Assembly: GCF_034058155.1 (NCBI RefSeq)
Contig: NZ_CP139148.1
Location: 4,030,001-4,094,000 of the forward strand
DNA: 64,000 nucleotides
DNA from: Flavobacterium sp. KACC 22761
Lineage (GTDB): Bacteria; Bacteroidota; Bacteroidia; Flavobacteriales; Flavobacteriaceae
Reading direction: 5' to 3'
The translations under genes and the position numbers were made by a program. Under the pieces are notes generated by a model. The model saw only the letters and a list, made by a program, of their open reading frames with translations, was not told where the DNA came from and did not search any database. Positions 16,992-24,259 of the stretch are shown here, piece after piece. Within the stretch, counting starts at the first letter, position 1. The number at the start of each line of letters is the position of its first letter.

Positions 16992-17858
16992 TTAAACACC
17001 TGTAAGAACTTTTTTTGCAGGTGTTTTTGTTTTATAAGTTCTCATTTCTACTATGTTTTGTTTGTGCATTTGATTGGGTGTTAGCATATAATTAGAATAA
17101 TGGGGTCTTTCATTATTATAAACCTCAATTGCATCTTTTATTAAAATCTTCATCACAGCAAGTTGCTGATTAAATTTATCAATATTAAATTCTTGTTTTA
17201 AAATTCCATTTATTCTCTCCGCCACTGCATTTTCATAAGGATCAGAGTTTTGTGTCATACTGCATCTTATATTGTTTTTATATAATAGTTTTTGATATTG
17301 ATCAGAACAATACTGAAGTCCTCTATCTGAATGGTGGATTAATGTTTTTCCTTTGTCTCGGCGCTGTTTTATTGCATTTTTTAAAGCTGTTAAACTGCTT
17401 TTAGTATTCATATTATCTGCCACATAAAAACCCATTATTTTTTTAGAGTAAGCATCTGTTATAAGACTTAAATAACATGGATTCTCTCTTTTTCCGACAT
17501 AAGTTATGTCTGATACCCAGACTTGTTCTGGTCTGCAGATTTTTAAATCCAATATTAGATTCTCATGCTTTCTAAATCTATGATGAGAGTTTGTTGTTAT
17601 ATGATAAGAACGCCTAGGTGTTATTAATAAATGATTAGCTCTAAGTATATCTATAAATTTATCCCTGCCGATTTTGAGTTGATTCAATTGGATTTTTAAA
17701 AGATAATACAGTTTTTTTGCCCCTATTCGGGGCATTGTATTTCTAATTTTCAAAACCAGACTAATAACTTCTGAGGCAATAAGCTTTCTGGAACTGGTTC
17801 TTTTTATTCTTCGATAATAAACCTGTCTGTCTATCCCGAACAAAGTACAGGCAAACAT
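16992..17858 (-). CDS. IS3-family transposase OrfB (DDE integrase)
   Basis: A 288-residue rve-type integrase. The catalytic triad is visible: Asp in WVSDITYVGK, Asp in HHSDRGLQYCSD, and Glu in NAVAERINGILKQEF, with the usual 35-residue spacing between the last two. An N-terminal HTH_21-like segment (SEVISLVLKIRNTMPRIGAK) precedes it. Its ATG overlaps the orfA stop as TAATG, but the frame is open upstream of that ATG, so the active protein is probably an OrfAB fusion made by -1 frameshifting. Confidence 0.93.
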   Translation of the reverse strand: MFACTLFGIDRQVYYRRIKRTSSRKLIASEVISLVLKIRNTMPRIGAKKLYYLLKIQLNQLKIGRDKFIDILRANHLLITPRRSYHITTNSHHRFRKHENLILDLKICRPEQVWVSDITYVGKRENPCYLSLITDAYSKKIMGFYVADNMNTKSSLTALKNAIKQRRDKGKTLIHHSDRGLQYCSDQYQKLLYKNNIRCSMTQNSDPYENAVAERINGILKQEFNIDKFNQQLAVMKILIKDAIEVYNNERPHYSNYMLTPNQMHKQNIVEMRTYKTKTPAKKVLTGV

Positions 17859-18292
17859 TATTGTTTGTTGATGTTCTTCTTTAAAATGTTCGATTGTTCG
17901 GGTGGTGAGTTTTTTCGAATGTCAATTTGATATTCTTTTTCTGCTATATCAATCATCATATCGAAAATAATAGCTTTTTTATCGGCAACGTAAGCCTGCT
18001 GTTCTAAAAATGATTTTTGTTTTTCTAATAATTTCACTTTGGCTTCAAGTTCCATTATTTTTTGTTCAGGAGATTTTGGCATAGCAGAAGGTGTTTGATT
18101 GTCCCAATCAAAGTTACCAAATTTTCGAAGCCATTGAACGATTGTAGAACGGGACTGAATGGCATAATCTTTTTTAACCTGGGAAATTGAAATTCTTCCT
18201 TGTTCTATTTCCTGAACAATTTGAAGCTTAAAAGACATGCTGTAATCTTTTTGGGTGCGCTTTACATAGCGTAATTCTTGATCTTTTTCCAT
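17858..18292 (-). CDS. IS3-family transposase OrfA
   Basis: A 144-residue protein with an N-terminal helix-turn-helix of the transposase_8/HTH_38 kind (FKLQIVQEIEQGRISISQVK, then STIVQWLRKFG) and a C-terminal leucine-zipper-like coiled coil (IMELEAKVKLLEKQKSFLEQQ). It binds the element ends and dimerises. Near its end the heptamer T-TTA-AAG lets ribosomes slip back into the orfB frame. Confidence 0.92.
   Translation of the reverse strand: MEKDQELRYVKRTQKDYSMSFKLQIVQEIEQGRISISQVKKDYAIQSRSTIVQWLRKFGNFDWDNQTPSAMPKSPEQKIMELEAKVKLLEKQKSFLEQQAYVADKKAIIFDMMIDIAEKEYQIDIRKNSPPEQSNILKKNINKQ
17879..17885 (-). promoter_or_regulatory. programmed -1 frameshift heptamer in the IS3 element
   Basis: On the minus strand TTTAAAG, read in orfA as xxT TTA AAG. 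A -1 slip reads TTT AAA and enters the orfB frame, which is open from there. It fits the X-XXY-YYZ rule for IS3-type frameshifting; no downstream pseudoknot was tested. Confidence 0.6.
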
Positions 18293-18342
18293 AATGATAC
18301 TTTTTGTGTATCGCTATTTCAGGACAAGACATAATTTCGAAT

Positions 18343-18376
18343 AAAAAAGCTCCAATTTTATAATTGGAGCTTTTTT
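18343..18376 (-). terminator. terminator of proline dehydrogenase gene
   Basis: AAAAAAGCTCCAATT ... AATTGGAGCTTTTTT lies about 40 bp beyond the minus-strand stop at 18417. Confidence 0.75.
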
Positions 18377-18416
18377 GTTATAGTGAGTGCTGTAAACTGA
18401 GGCAGAAAACTGCGAA

Positions 18417-19586
18417 CTACTTCCCTTTTCTTCTATTGCGTTCTGCTTTAATCATCGATAATTCGCGGCTTGTTTGTCCTGCTACAGAAGTATTTTCTTC
18501 TGCACGACGAATCAAGTATGGCATAACATCTTTTACAGGTCCAAATGGCAGGTATTTTGCAACATTATAACCGTTTTCAGCTAAATTGTAGCTAATGTTG
18601 TCGCTCATTCCGTATAATTGCCCAAACCAAATTCTGTTGTCATTTTTAGCAATCCCTTTTTGAGCCATCATTTCCATCAATTTATAAGAGCTTAATTCGT
18701 TGTGAGTTCCTGCAAAAATAGCCATTGTGTCCAAATGCTCTAACATATAGTGCACTGCAGCATCGTAATTTACATCAGTTGCTTCTTTAGAAACACAAAT
18801 TGGAGAAACATAACCTTTTTCTTCTGCTCTTTTGTGTTCTTTTTCCATATAAGCACCACGAACCAACTTCATTCCTATAAAGAAACCTTCTGTTTTTGCT
18901 ATAACATGCAATTTTTTCAAATAATCTAAACGATCCCAACGGTACATTTGTAATGTATTAAATACAATTGCTTTTTCTTTATTGTATTTGCGCATCATAT
19001 CCGTTACTAATTCATCAGCGGCATCTTGCATCCAACTTTCTTCACCATCAATTAATAATGCCACATCTTTTTTATGCGCTTCGCTGCATATTTTATCAAA
19101 ACGAGCTACTACTCTATTCCATTCTTCTTGCTCAGCTGGAGACAGAGTTTGTTTTTCGCCTAATTTTTCGTACAATTCAAAACGTCCTAAACCAGTTGGT
19201 TTAAAAACAGCGAAAGGAATCGCCAAACGTTCTTTTGCAAATTCTACTGTTCTTAATGTCATTTCTAGAGCGGCGTCAAACTGCTCCTCTTCTTCTTTTC
19301 CTTCAACAGAATAATCCAAAACAGATGAAACTCCTTTTGTAAACATTTTGTCAACCACCGTAAGGCAATCATTTTCATTTACTCCGCCACAAAAGTGATC
19401 AAAAACAGTTGCACGAATAAGTCCTTCAACCGGAAGATGCGCTTTGATGGCAAAATTAGTAACAGCAGTTCCAATTCTGACAAGTGGCTCACTGTCAATC
19501 ATTTTAAAAAGAAAGTAAGCTCTGTCTAGTTCTGTATCACTCTTTAGCGAAAATGCAACTTGAGTGTTATCGAATATTTTTTCCAT
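18417..19586 (-). CDS. proline dehydrogenase family protein
   Basis: A 389-residue single-function PRODH of the Bacteroidota type. It has the beta/alpha barrel pattern with a substrate and flavin region: IPFAVFKPTGLGRF, DVALLIDGEESW, IVFNTLQMYRWDRLDYL, KLVRGAYMEKEHKRAEEKGY, and the C-terminal YLIRRAEENTSV whose Arg pair holds the proline carboxylate. It oxidises proline to pyrroline-5-carboxylate at the inner membrane and passes electrons to the quinone pool. A promoter is visible upstream. The next gene, aroB, is divergent. Confidence 0.9.
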   Translation of the reverse strand: MEKIFDNTQVAFSLKSDTELDRAYFLFKMIDSEPLVRIGTAVTNFAIKAHLPVEGLIRATVFDHFCGGVNENDCLTVVDKMFTKGVSSVLDYSVEGKEEEEQFDAALEMTLRTVEFAKERLAIPFAVFKPTGLGRFELYEKLGEKQTLSPAEQEEWNRVVARFDKICSEAHKKDVALLIDGEESWMQDAADELVTDMMRKYNKEKAIVFNTLQMYRWDRLDYLKKLHVIAKTEGFFIGMKLVRGAYMEKEHKRAEEKGYVSPICVSKEATDVNYDAAVHYMLEHLDTMAIFAGTHNELSSYKLMEMMAQKGIAKNDNRIWFGQLYGMSDNISYNLAENGYNVAKYLPFGPVKDVMPYLIRRAEENTSVAGQTSRELSMIKAERNRRKGK

Positions 19587-19603
19587 TAAGTTTAATTTTT
19601 ATG

Positions 19604-19637
19604 CAAAGATATAGAGTGTTTTGAATATTGTTTACAA
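19604..19637 (-). promoter_or_regulatory. candidate promoter of proline dehydrogenase
   Basis: On the minus strand, TTG (19635-19637), a 23-bp spacer, TATCTTTG (19604-19611), ending about 18 bp before the start codon. The spacer is at the long end of the usual range. Confidence 0.5.
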
Positions 19638-19850
19638 AACGGTATTATAATTTTGCATATTTTTAGTTAAAGTTACCATTTGGAGCAAAAGTTTAAAGAA
19701 TTAAGAATATTAGCACATAATCTGCGTGACGTGGCATGCTCAATAAAATTTCGAATAAATTATGGTGTTTATCCAACAAATTAGAACCAAAGTTTGAATA
19801 TTATTTGTTAAAAAATGCCTTATTTTGCGGTTTCAATTAACTTGCAAATT

Positions 19851-20918
19851 ATGAAATCGATTCAAGCCAATAATTATTTCGTTCATTTCAACCAAAATGC
19901 TTACGAAGCTTTAAATAAACATTTGAAAGAAAATAAATACTCCAATATATTTATAATTGTTGATGATCAAACAAACGAACACTGTTTGCCTAAATTCATT
20001 CCGCTTTTAGAAACAGATTTAGCGATCGAAATCATTGAATTTGAAGCTGGCGAAGCAAATAAAAATATTGAAACTTGTATTGAAATCTGGAATATATTGA
20101 CAGAACTGGGTGCCGACAGAAAAACACTTATTATTAATGTAGGAGGTGGCGTTGTTACTGATTTAGGTGGTTTTGTTGCTTCTACTTTTAAAAGAGGCGT
20201 AGATTTTATAAATGTACCAACTACTTTATTATCTATGGTTGATGCTTCTGTTGGAGGAAAAACGGGAGTTGACTTAGGAAATCTTAAAAATCAAATTGGA
20301 GTGATCAACGTGCCTCAAATGGTTTTGATTGACACAACATATCTAGAAACTTTGCCGCAAAGCGAAATGCGTTCTGGTTTGGCAGAAATGCTGAAACATG
20401 GTTTAATATATGATGCACCGTATTGGAGACAGTTTTCAGACTTAAAATCAATTGTTTTTGACGAATTGGATCAATTGATTTATCGTTCGGTTGAAATTAA
20501 AAATGAAATTGTGGTTCAGGATCCAACGGAGAAAAACATCCGTAAAGCTTTAAATTTCGGGCATACTTTAGGTCACGCTATCGAAGGTTATTTCTTGGAG
20601 AGTGAAGAAAAAACTACATTATTGCATGGAGAAGCGATTGCAGTTGGCATGATTTTAGAAAGTTACATTTCACTTCAAAAAGGTTTGATTTCTCAAGAGG
20701 AATACAGAGAAATAAAAACAATAATTAAAGGTATATATGATGATGTAATTTTTGAAGAAAATGACATCGATCCGATATTAGAATTGCTGATTCATGACAA
20801 AAAAAATGAATACGGATTAATTCAATTTGCATTGATTGAAGGAATCGGAAAAATAAAAATCAACCAATCTGTTGAAAATAAATTAATTCTAGAAGCGTTT
20901 CAGGATTATAAATCTTAA
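19851..20918 (+). CDS. aroB: 3-dehydroquinate synthase
   Basis: A 355-residue enzyme of the shikimate pathway converting DAHP to 3-dehydroquinate with NAD and a divalent metal. The NAD-binding block GGGVVTDLGGFVASTFKRG, then VPTTLLSMVDASVGGKTGVD, and the metal motif GHTLGHAIEG are all present. The frame extends 12 codons upstream to an ATG at 19815, but the ATG at 19851 (MKSIQANNYFVHF) gives the normal family N-terminus and leaves room for a TTATTTTG promoter-like box at 19820-19827. Confidence 0.93.
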   Translation: MKSIQANNYFVHFNQNAYEALNKHLKENKYSNIFIIVDDQTNEHCLPKFIPLLETDLAIEIIEFEAGEANKNIETCIEIWNILTELGADRKTLIINVGGGVVTDLGGFVASTFKRGVDFINVPTTLLSMVDASVGGKTGVDLGNLKNQIGVINVPQMVLIDTTYLETLPQSEMRSGLAEMLKHGLIYDAPYWRQFSDLKSIVFDELDQLIYRSVEIKNEIVVQDPTEKNIRKALNFGHTLGHAIEGYFLESEEKTTLLHGEAIAVGMILESYISLQKGLISQEEYREIKTIIKGIYDDVIFEENDIDPILELLIHDKKNEYGLIQFALIEGIGKIKINQSVENKLILEAFQDYKS

Positions 20919-20938
20919 ATATTTTTTAATCAAAAGCA

Positions 20939-20970
20939 TTGCTTTAGGTATATATTATTTTTTACATTTG
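20939..20970 (+). promoter_or_regulatory. promoter of the arginine decarboxylase leader
   Basis: TTG (20939-20941), a 21-bp spacer, TACATTTG (20963-20970). The -7 box is perfect. Transcription would begin around 20976, about 240 nt upstream of the decarboxylase start. Confidence 0.65.
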
Positions 20971-20975
20971 CCTCG

Positions 20976-21155
20976 ATGAAAACAAACAGAAAGCAAAGAC
21001 ATTTCAGCTCTTACAGAAACAGACTCAACAGTTCTTTACTAAGAATGTTGAATCGTTTTTATAATAGCAAAAGTCCGTTTTGTTTTGATGTTTTTTTATG
21101 TTCACGAGCAGAACACGAAAAGCTGCCCATTATTTTTGCCAATATTAGAGTTTGA
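20976..21155 (+). CDS. 59-codon small ORF in the arginine decarboxylase leader
   Basis: A basic 59-residue reading frame (begins MKTNRKQRHFSSYRNRLNSS) whose ATG falls only about six bases after the promoter -7 box, so it would be leaderless or nearly so. It is rich in Arg, Ser and Asn, without a membrane segment. It ends about 60 bp before the arginine decarboxylase start, just ahead of a strong stem-loop. It could be a regulatory leader peptide, an independent small protein, or part of a structured RNA leader. Translation is not proven. Confidence 0.4.
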   Translation: MKTNRKQRHFSSYRNRLNSSLLRMLNRFYNSKSPFCFDVFLCSRAEHEKLPIIFANIRV

Positions 21156-21157
21156 AT

Positions 21158-21190
21158 TTTAAATTTAGTGCCGATTTTACTAAATTTAAA
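21158..21190 (+). promoter_or_regulatory. 12-bp perfect stem-loop ahead of arginine decarboxylase
   Basis: TTTAAATTTAGT (21158-21169) pairs exactly with ACTAAATTTAAA (21179-21190) around a 9-base loop. It is 25 bp upstream of the decarboxylase ATG, with no T-run directly after it. It may control translation or RNA stability; that role is inferred. Confidence 0.5.
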
Positions 21191-21215
21191 TACAAATTAA
21201 AATATTGAAAACTAA

Positions 21216-22619
21216 ATGAATACAAAATATTCTGATCTAATAAACCAAACATACTATTTTCCACAGGAGGAATTTAAACTAAACAAAGACAATCTTCAAT
21301 TTCATAATATTGATTTAATGAAATTGGTTGAACAATATGGTACACCATTAAAGTTTACTTATTTGCCTCAAATTTCTGAAAACATCAACAAGGCAAAATC
21401 TTGGTTCAGAAAAGCAATGGAAAAGAATAAATATGAAGCAAAATACTACTACTGTTATTGCACAAAAAGCTCTCATTTTGAATACATTATGAATGAAGCT
21501 TTCAAGAATAACATTCACATCGAAACATCATCTGCATTTGATGTTAACATTGTGGAGAATTTACTTGAAAACGGCAAAATCAATAAAAGTACTTATGTAA
21601 TTTGCAACGGTTTTAAAAGAGACGAATACATTACGAATATTGCAAGATTAATTAATAACGGACATAAAAACACTATTCCGATTATTGATAATTACGAAGA
21701 ACTTGATTTGCTTCAAGGCGAAATCAAAGGAAAATTCAAGATTGGAATTCGTATCGCTGCTGAGGAAGAGCCTAAATTTGAGTTTTATACTTCAAGATTA
21801 GGAATTGGTTATAAAAACATAGTTTCGTTCTATAAAAAACAAATCCAGGAAAATGACAAACTTGAGCTTAAAATGCTTCACTTTTTCATTAATACTGGAA
21901 TCAATGATACCTCATATTATTGGAATGAGTTGGTAAAATGTATCAAAGTTTACATTGCACTAAAAAAGGAATGCCCTACTCTAGATGGCTTGAACATTGG
22001 TGGTGGTTTCCCAATCAAAAACTCACTTGCCTTTGAATATGATTATCAATATATGATTGATGAAATCATCAATCAAATTAAAATTGCTTGTGAAGAAGCT
22101 GAAGTTGATGTTCCAAATATCTTTACAGAATTTGGTTCGTTTACGGTTGGCGAAAGCGGTGGCGCGATTTATCAGATTTTGTATCAAAAACAACAAAATG
22201 ATAGAGAAAAATGGAATATGATCGATTCATCGTTCATAACTACTTTGCCTGATACTTGGGCAATAAATAAACGTTTTATCATGCTGGCAATCAATCGCTG
22301 GAATGATACTTACGAACGGGTTTTATTAGGTGGACTGACTTGCGATAGTGACGATTATTACAATTCAGAACAAAATATGAACGCCATTTATTTGCCTAAA
22401 TACAACAAAGAAAAGCCATTATATATTGGTTTCTTTAATACTGGTGCGTATCAAGAAACAATTGGTGGATATGGAGGTTTGCACCACTGCTTAATTCCCC
22501 AGCCTAAGCATATTCTAATAGACCGTGATGAAAACGGTATTTTAGCAACCGAAGTGTTTTCAGAGCAACAAACTTCTGATGATGTATTGAAGATTTTAGG
22601 ATACAAGAAAAAAATGTAA
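21216..22619 (+). CDS. speA: arginine decarboxylase (fold-type III PLP enzyme)
   Basis: A 467-residue decarboxylase of the Orn/DAP/Arg group-2 family. The PLP Lys lies in YYYCYCTKSSHFEYI (near residue 88), followed by ETSSAFDVNIVENLL, the phosphate-binding GLNIGGGFPI and a late CDSDD motif for substrate binding. The compact length and wording match the Bacteroidota arginine decarboxylase that makes agmatine; substrate specificity is inferred from resemblance and from the polyamine-type neighbour downstream. It has a long leader with promoter, small ORF and hairpin. No agmatinase gene follows directly. Confidence 0.8.
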   Translation: MNTKYSDLINQTYYFPQEEFKLNKDNLQFHNIDLMKLVEQYGTPLKFTYLPQISENINKAKSWFRKAMEKNKYEAKYYYCYCTKSSHFEYIMNEAFKNNIHIETSSAFDVNIVENLLENGKINKSTYVICNGFKRDEYITNIARLINNGHKNTIPIIDNYEELDLLQGEIKGKFKIGIRIAAEEEPKFEFYTSRLGIGYKNIVSFYKKQIQENDKLELKMLHFFINTGINDTSYYWNELVKCIKVYIALKKECPTLDGLNIGGGFPIKNSLAFEYDYQYMIDEIINQIKIACEEAEVDVPNIFTEFGSFTVGESGGAIYQILYQKQQNDREKWNMIDSSFITTLPDTWAINKRFIMLAINRWNDTYERVLLGGLTCDSDDYYNSEQNMNAIYLPKYNKEKPLYIGFFNTGAYQETIGGYGGLHHCLIPQPKHILIDRDENGILATEVFSEQQTSDDVLKILGYKKKM

Positions 22620-22724
22620 AAAAACAACTGCAAATTAAATGTTAATATTTTAAAAATGCTTAATTTGCATACAACACAGAAGGTTAAAATCTTTAATTCA
22701 AAAAAAACAAAAAAAAACTAGGAA

Positions 22725-23693
22725 ATGAAAGGACCAATCAGTCAGTTTATTGAAAAACATTATTTGCACTTTAATTCTGCTTCTCTAGTAGATGCAGCTA
22801 AAGAGTACGAGCAACAATTAGCAAATGGTGCTAAAATGCTTGTAAGTATGGCTGGAGCTATGAGTACGGCAGAAATTGGTAAAATTTTCGCTGAAATAAT
22901 TAGACAAGATAAAGTACAAATTATTTCATGTACTGGAGCCAATCTAGAAGAAGATATCATGAACTTAGTGGCTCACTCGCATTATGAGAGAGTACCTAAC
23001 TACCGTGATTTGACACCAGAAGACGAATGGGCACTGCTTGAAAGAGGATTAAACCGTGTAACAGACACTTGTATTCCTGAGCATGAAGCTTTCAGACGTT
23101 TGCAAAAGCATATCTACAAAATCTGGAAAGATGCAGATGACAAGGGAGAACGTTATTTCCCACATGAGTTCATGTACAAAATGTTGTTATCTGGTGTTCT
23201 TGAAGAATATTATGAAATCGACTTAAAAGACAGCTGGATGTATGCTGCTGCTGAAAAAAATCTTCCAATCATCGTTCCAGGATGGGAAGACAGCACAATG
23301 GGTAATATTTTTGCTTCATATGTAATCAAAGGCGATTTAAAAGCATCAACAATGAAATCAGGTATTGAATACATGACTTTCCTTGCTGACTGGTATTCAA
23401 AAAATAGTGATAATGGTATCGGATTCTTCCAAATTGGTGGTGGTATTGCAGGAGATTTCCCAATTTGCGTTGTACCAATGTTATACCAAGATATGGAAAT
23501 GCATGACGTTCCTTTCTGGAGCTATTTCTGTCAAATTTCTGATTCTACAACAAGTTACGGATCTTATTCAGGGGCAGTTCCTAATGAGAAAATCACTTGG
23601 GGTAAATTAGATATCAAAACTCCGAAATTTATTATTGAATCGGATGCTACAATTGTTGCTCCACTTATTTTTGCATATTTATTAGATTTATAG
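22725..23693 (+). CDS. deoxyhypusine synthase-like protein
   Basis: A 322-residue member of the deoxyhypusine synthase family. The NAD-binding segments are recognisable: VSMAGAMSTAEIGKIFAEII, SCTGANLEEDIMNLVAH, IIVPGWEDSTMGN, FQIGGGIAGDFPI and SGAVPNEKITWGK. In the eukaryotic enzyme the GGG is followed two residues later by the catalytic Lys (GGGVVK). Here that position is Gly (GGGIAG, residues 238-243). Bacteria lack eIF5A, and relatives act in polyamine synthesis, for example as homospermidine synthases. With arginine decarboxylase just upstream (105 bp), a polyamine-forming role is likely; the exact reaction is open. Confidence 0.85.
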   Translation: MKGPISQFIEKHYLHFNSASLVDAAKEYEQQLANGAKMLVSMAGAMSTAEIGKIFAEIIRQDKVQIISCTGANLEEDIMNLVAHSHYERVPNYRDLTPEDEWALLERGLNRVTDTCIPEHEAFRRLQKHIYKIWKDADDKGERYFPHEFMYKMLLSGVLEEYYEIDLKDSWMYAAAEKNLPIIVPGWEDSTMGNIFASYVIKGDLKASTMKSGIEYMTFLADWYSKNSDNGIGFFQIGGGIAGDFPICVVPMLYQDMEMHDVPFWSYFCQISDSTTSYGSYSGAVPNEKITWGKLDIKTPKFIIESDATIVAPLIFAYLLDL

Positions 23694-23702
23694 GATATTT
23701 TT

Positions 23703-24113
23703 ATGAAAAGAATTATAGTAGACTACGCCAAATTGACCAATGAAATTTTAAACCTTTTGGTTGAAAAATTCCCTGACGGTTATGACGATTCGGATGTAAT
23801 CCGTTTCAGAAACGCTAAAAACGAATTAGTAGAAGCTGTTGAAGTTCGCACCGAAGACACTATTTATTTAGTAAAAATCAGTACTAAACTTGCTGACAGA
23901 ATTGAAAATTACGATGAAGATGACGATATTGATCTTGATGTTGATACAATCGAACCAGTAAAAGGTCTTGATCTTGATGATGATGCAGCTGATGACGATG
24001 ATGAAGATGAAAATCTTGATAAGCCAGATACTGATGGAGGAGATGACGACGATGATGACGATAGAGATAGTGATGACATCGCAGACGAAGATGACGAAGA
24101 TGATGAAGATTAA
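23703..24113 (+). CDS. small protein with highly acidic C-terminal tail
   Basis: A 136-residue protein starting nine bases after the deoxyhypusine synthase-like gene, so probably in its operon. Residues 1-70 look like a folded domain (DYAKLTNEILNLLVEKFPDG and ELVEAVEVRTEDTIYLVKIS). The remaining half is almost only Asp and Glu with a few hydrophobic residues. Its function is unknown to me. The tail could bind cations such as polyamines or basic proteins; this is speculation based on charge and context. Confidence 0.72.
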   Translation: MKRIIVDYAKLTNEILNLLVEKFPDGYDDSDVIRFRNAKNELVEAVEVRTEDTIYLVKISTKLADRIENYDEDDDIDLDVDTIEPVKGLDLDDDAADDDDEDENLDKPDTDGGDDDDDDDRDSDDIADEDDEDDED

Positions 24114-24133
24114 TTTATATTAAAAATAAATTC

Positions 24134-24163
24134 AAGGAACTCAGTTTTGAGTTCCTTTTTTTA
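24134..24163 (+). terminator. terminator after the polyamine-related operon
   Basis: AAGGAACTCA followed by TGAGTTCCTTTTTTT, a strong hairpin with a T-run, 20 bp after the stop at 24113. Confidence 0.82.
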
Positions 24164-24259
24164 TTGACTTAACAACTAATAATTTCATAGTAATACTTAA
24201 TCTGATTTTTTAAAATATAAGAAAATTCTTTAAATTTATATTTTAAACATAAAAGCCAT

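Larger units (their letters stand above)
16944..18331 (-). mobile_element. IS3-family insertion sequence, intact, with terminal repeats and target duplication
   Basis: A 1388-bp element starting TGACTAGTCCT and ending (reverse complement) TGTCTTGTCCT. The terminal inverted repeats are imperfect and about 25 bp long, sharing GTCCT near the outer part and CGATACA at the inner part. A 3-bp direct repeat TAA flanks it (16941-16943 and 18332-18334), the target duplication expected of IS3 elements. Inside are two overlapping minus-strand genes, orfA and orfB, both intact. It sits between the ABC exporter terminator and the proline dehydrogenase terminator and breaks no gene. Confidence 0.9.

Noticed and set aside
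19629..19644. Counting GTTTAC-AAAA-CGGTAT as a full operator of the HTH regulator
   Set aside because: Only one half matches. It is kept as a low-interest finding and not as a feature.
23930..24110. GAT/GAA-rich stretch as a DNA tandem repeat
   Set aside because: The codons vary (GAT, GAC, GAA) and stay in frame within a gene; it is an acidic protein tail, not a satellite repeat.
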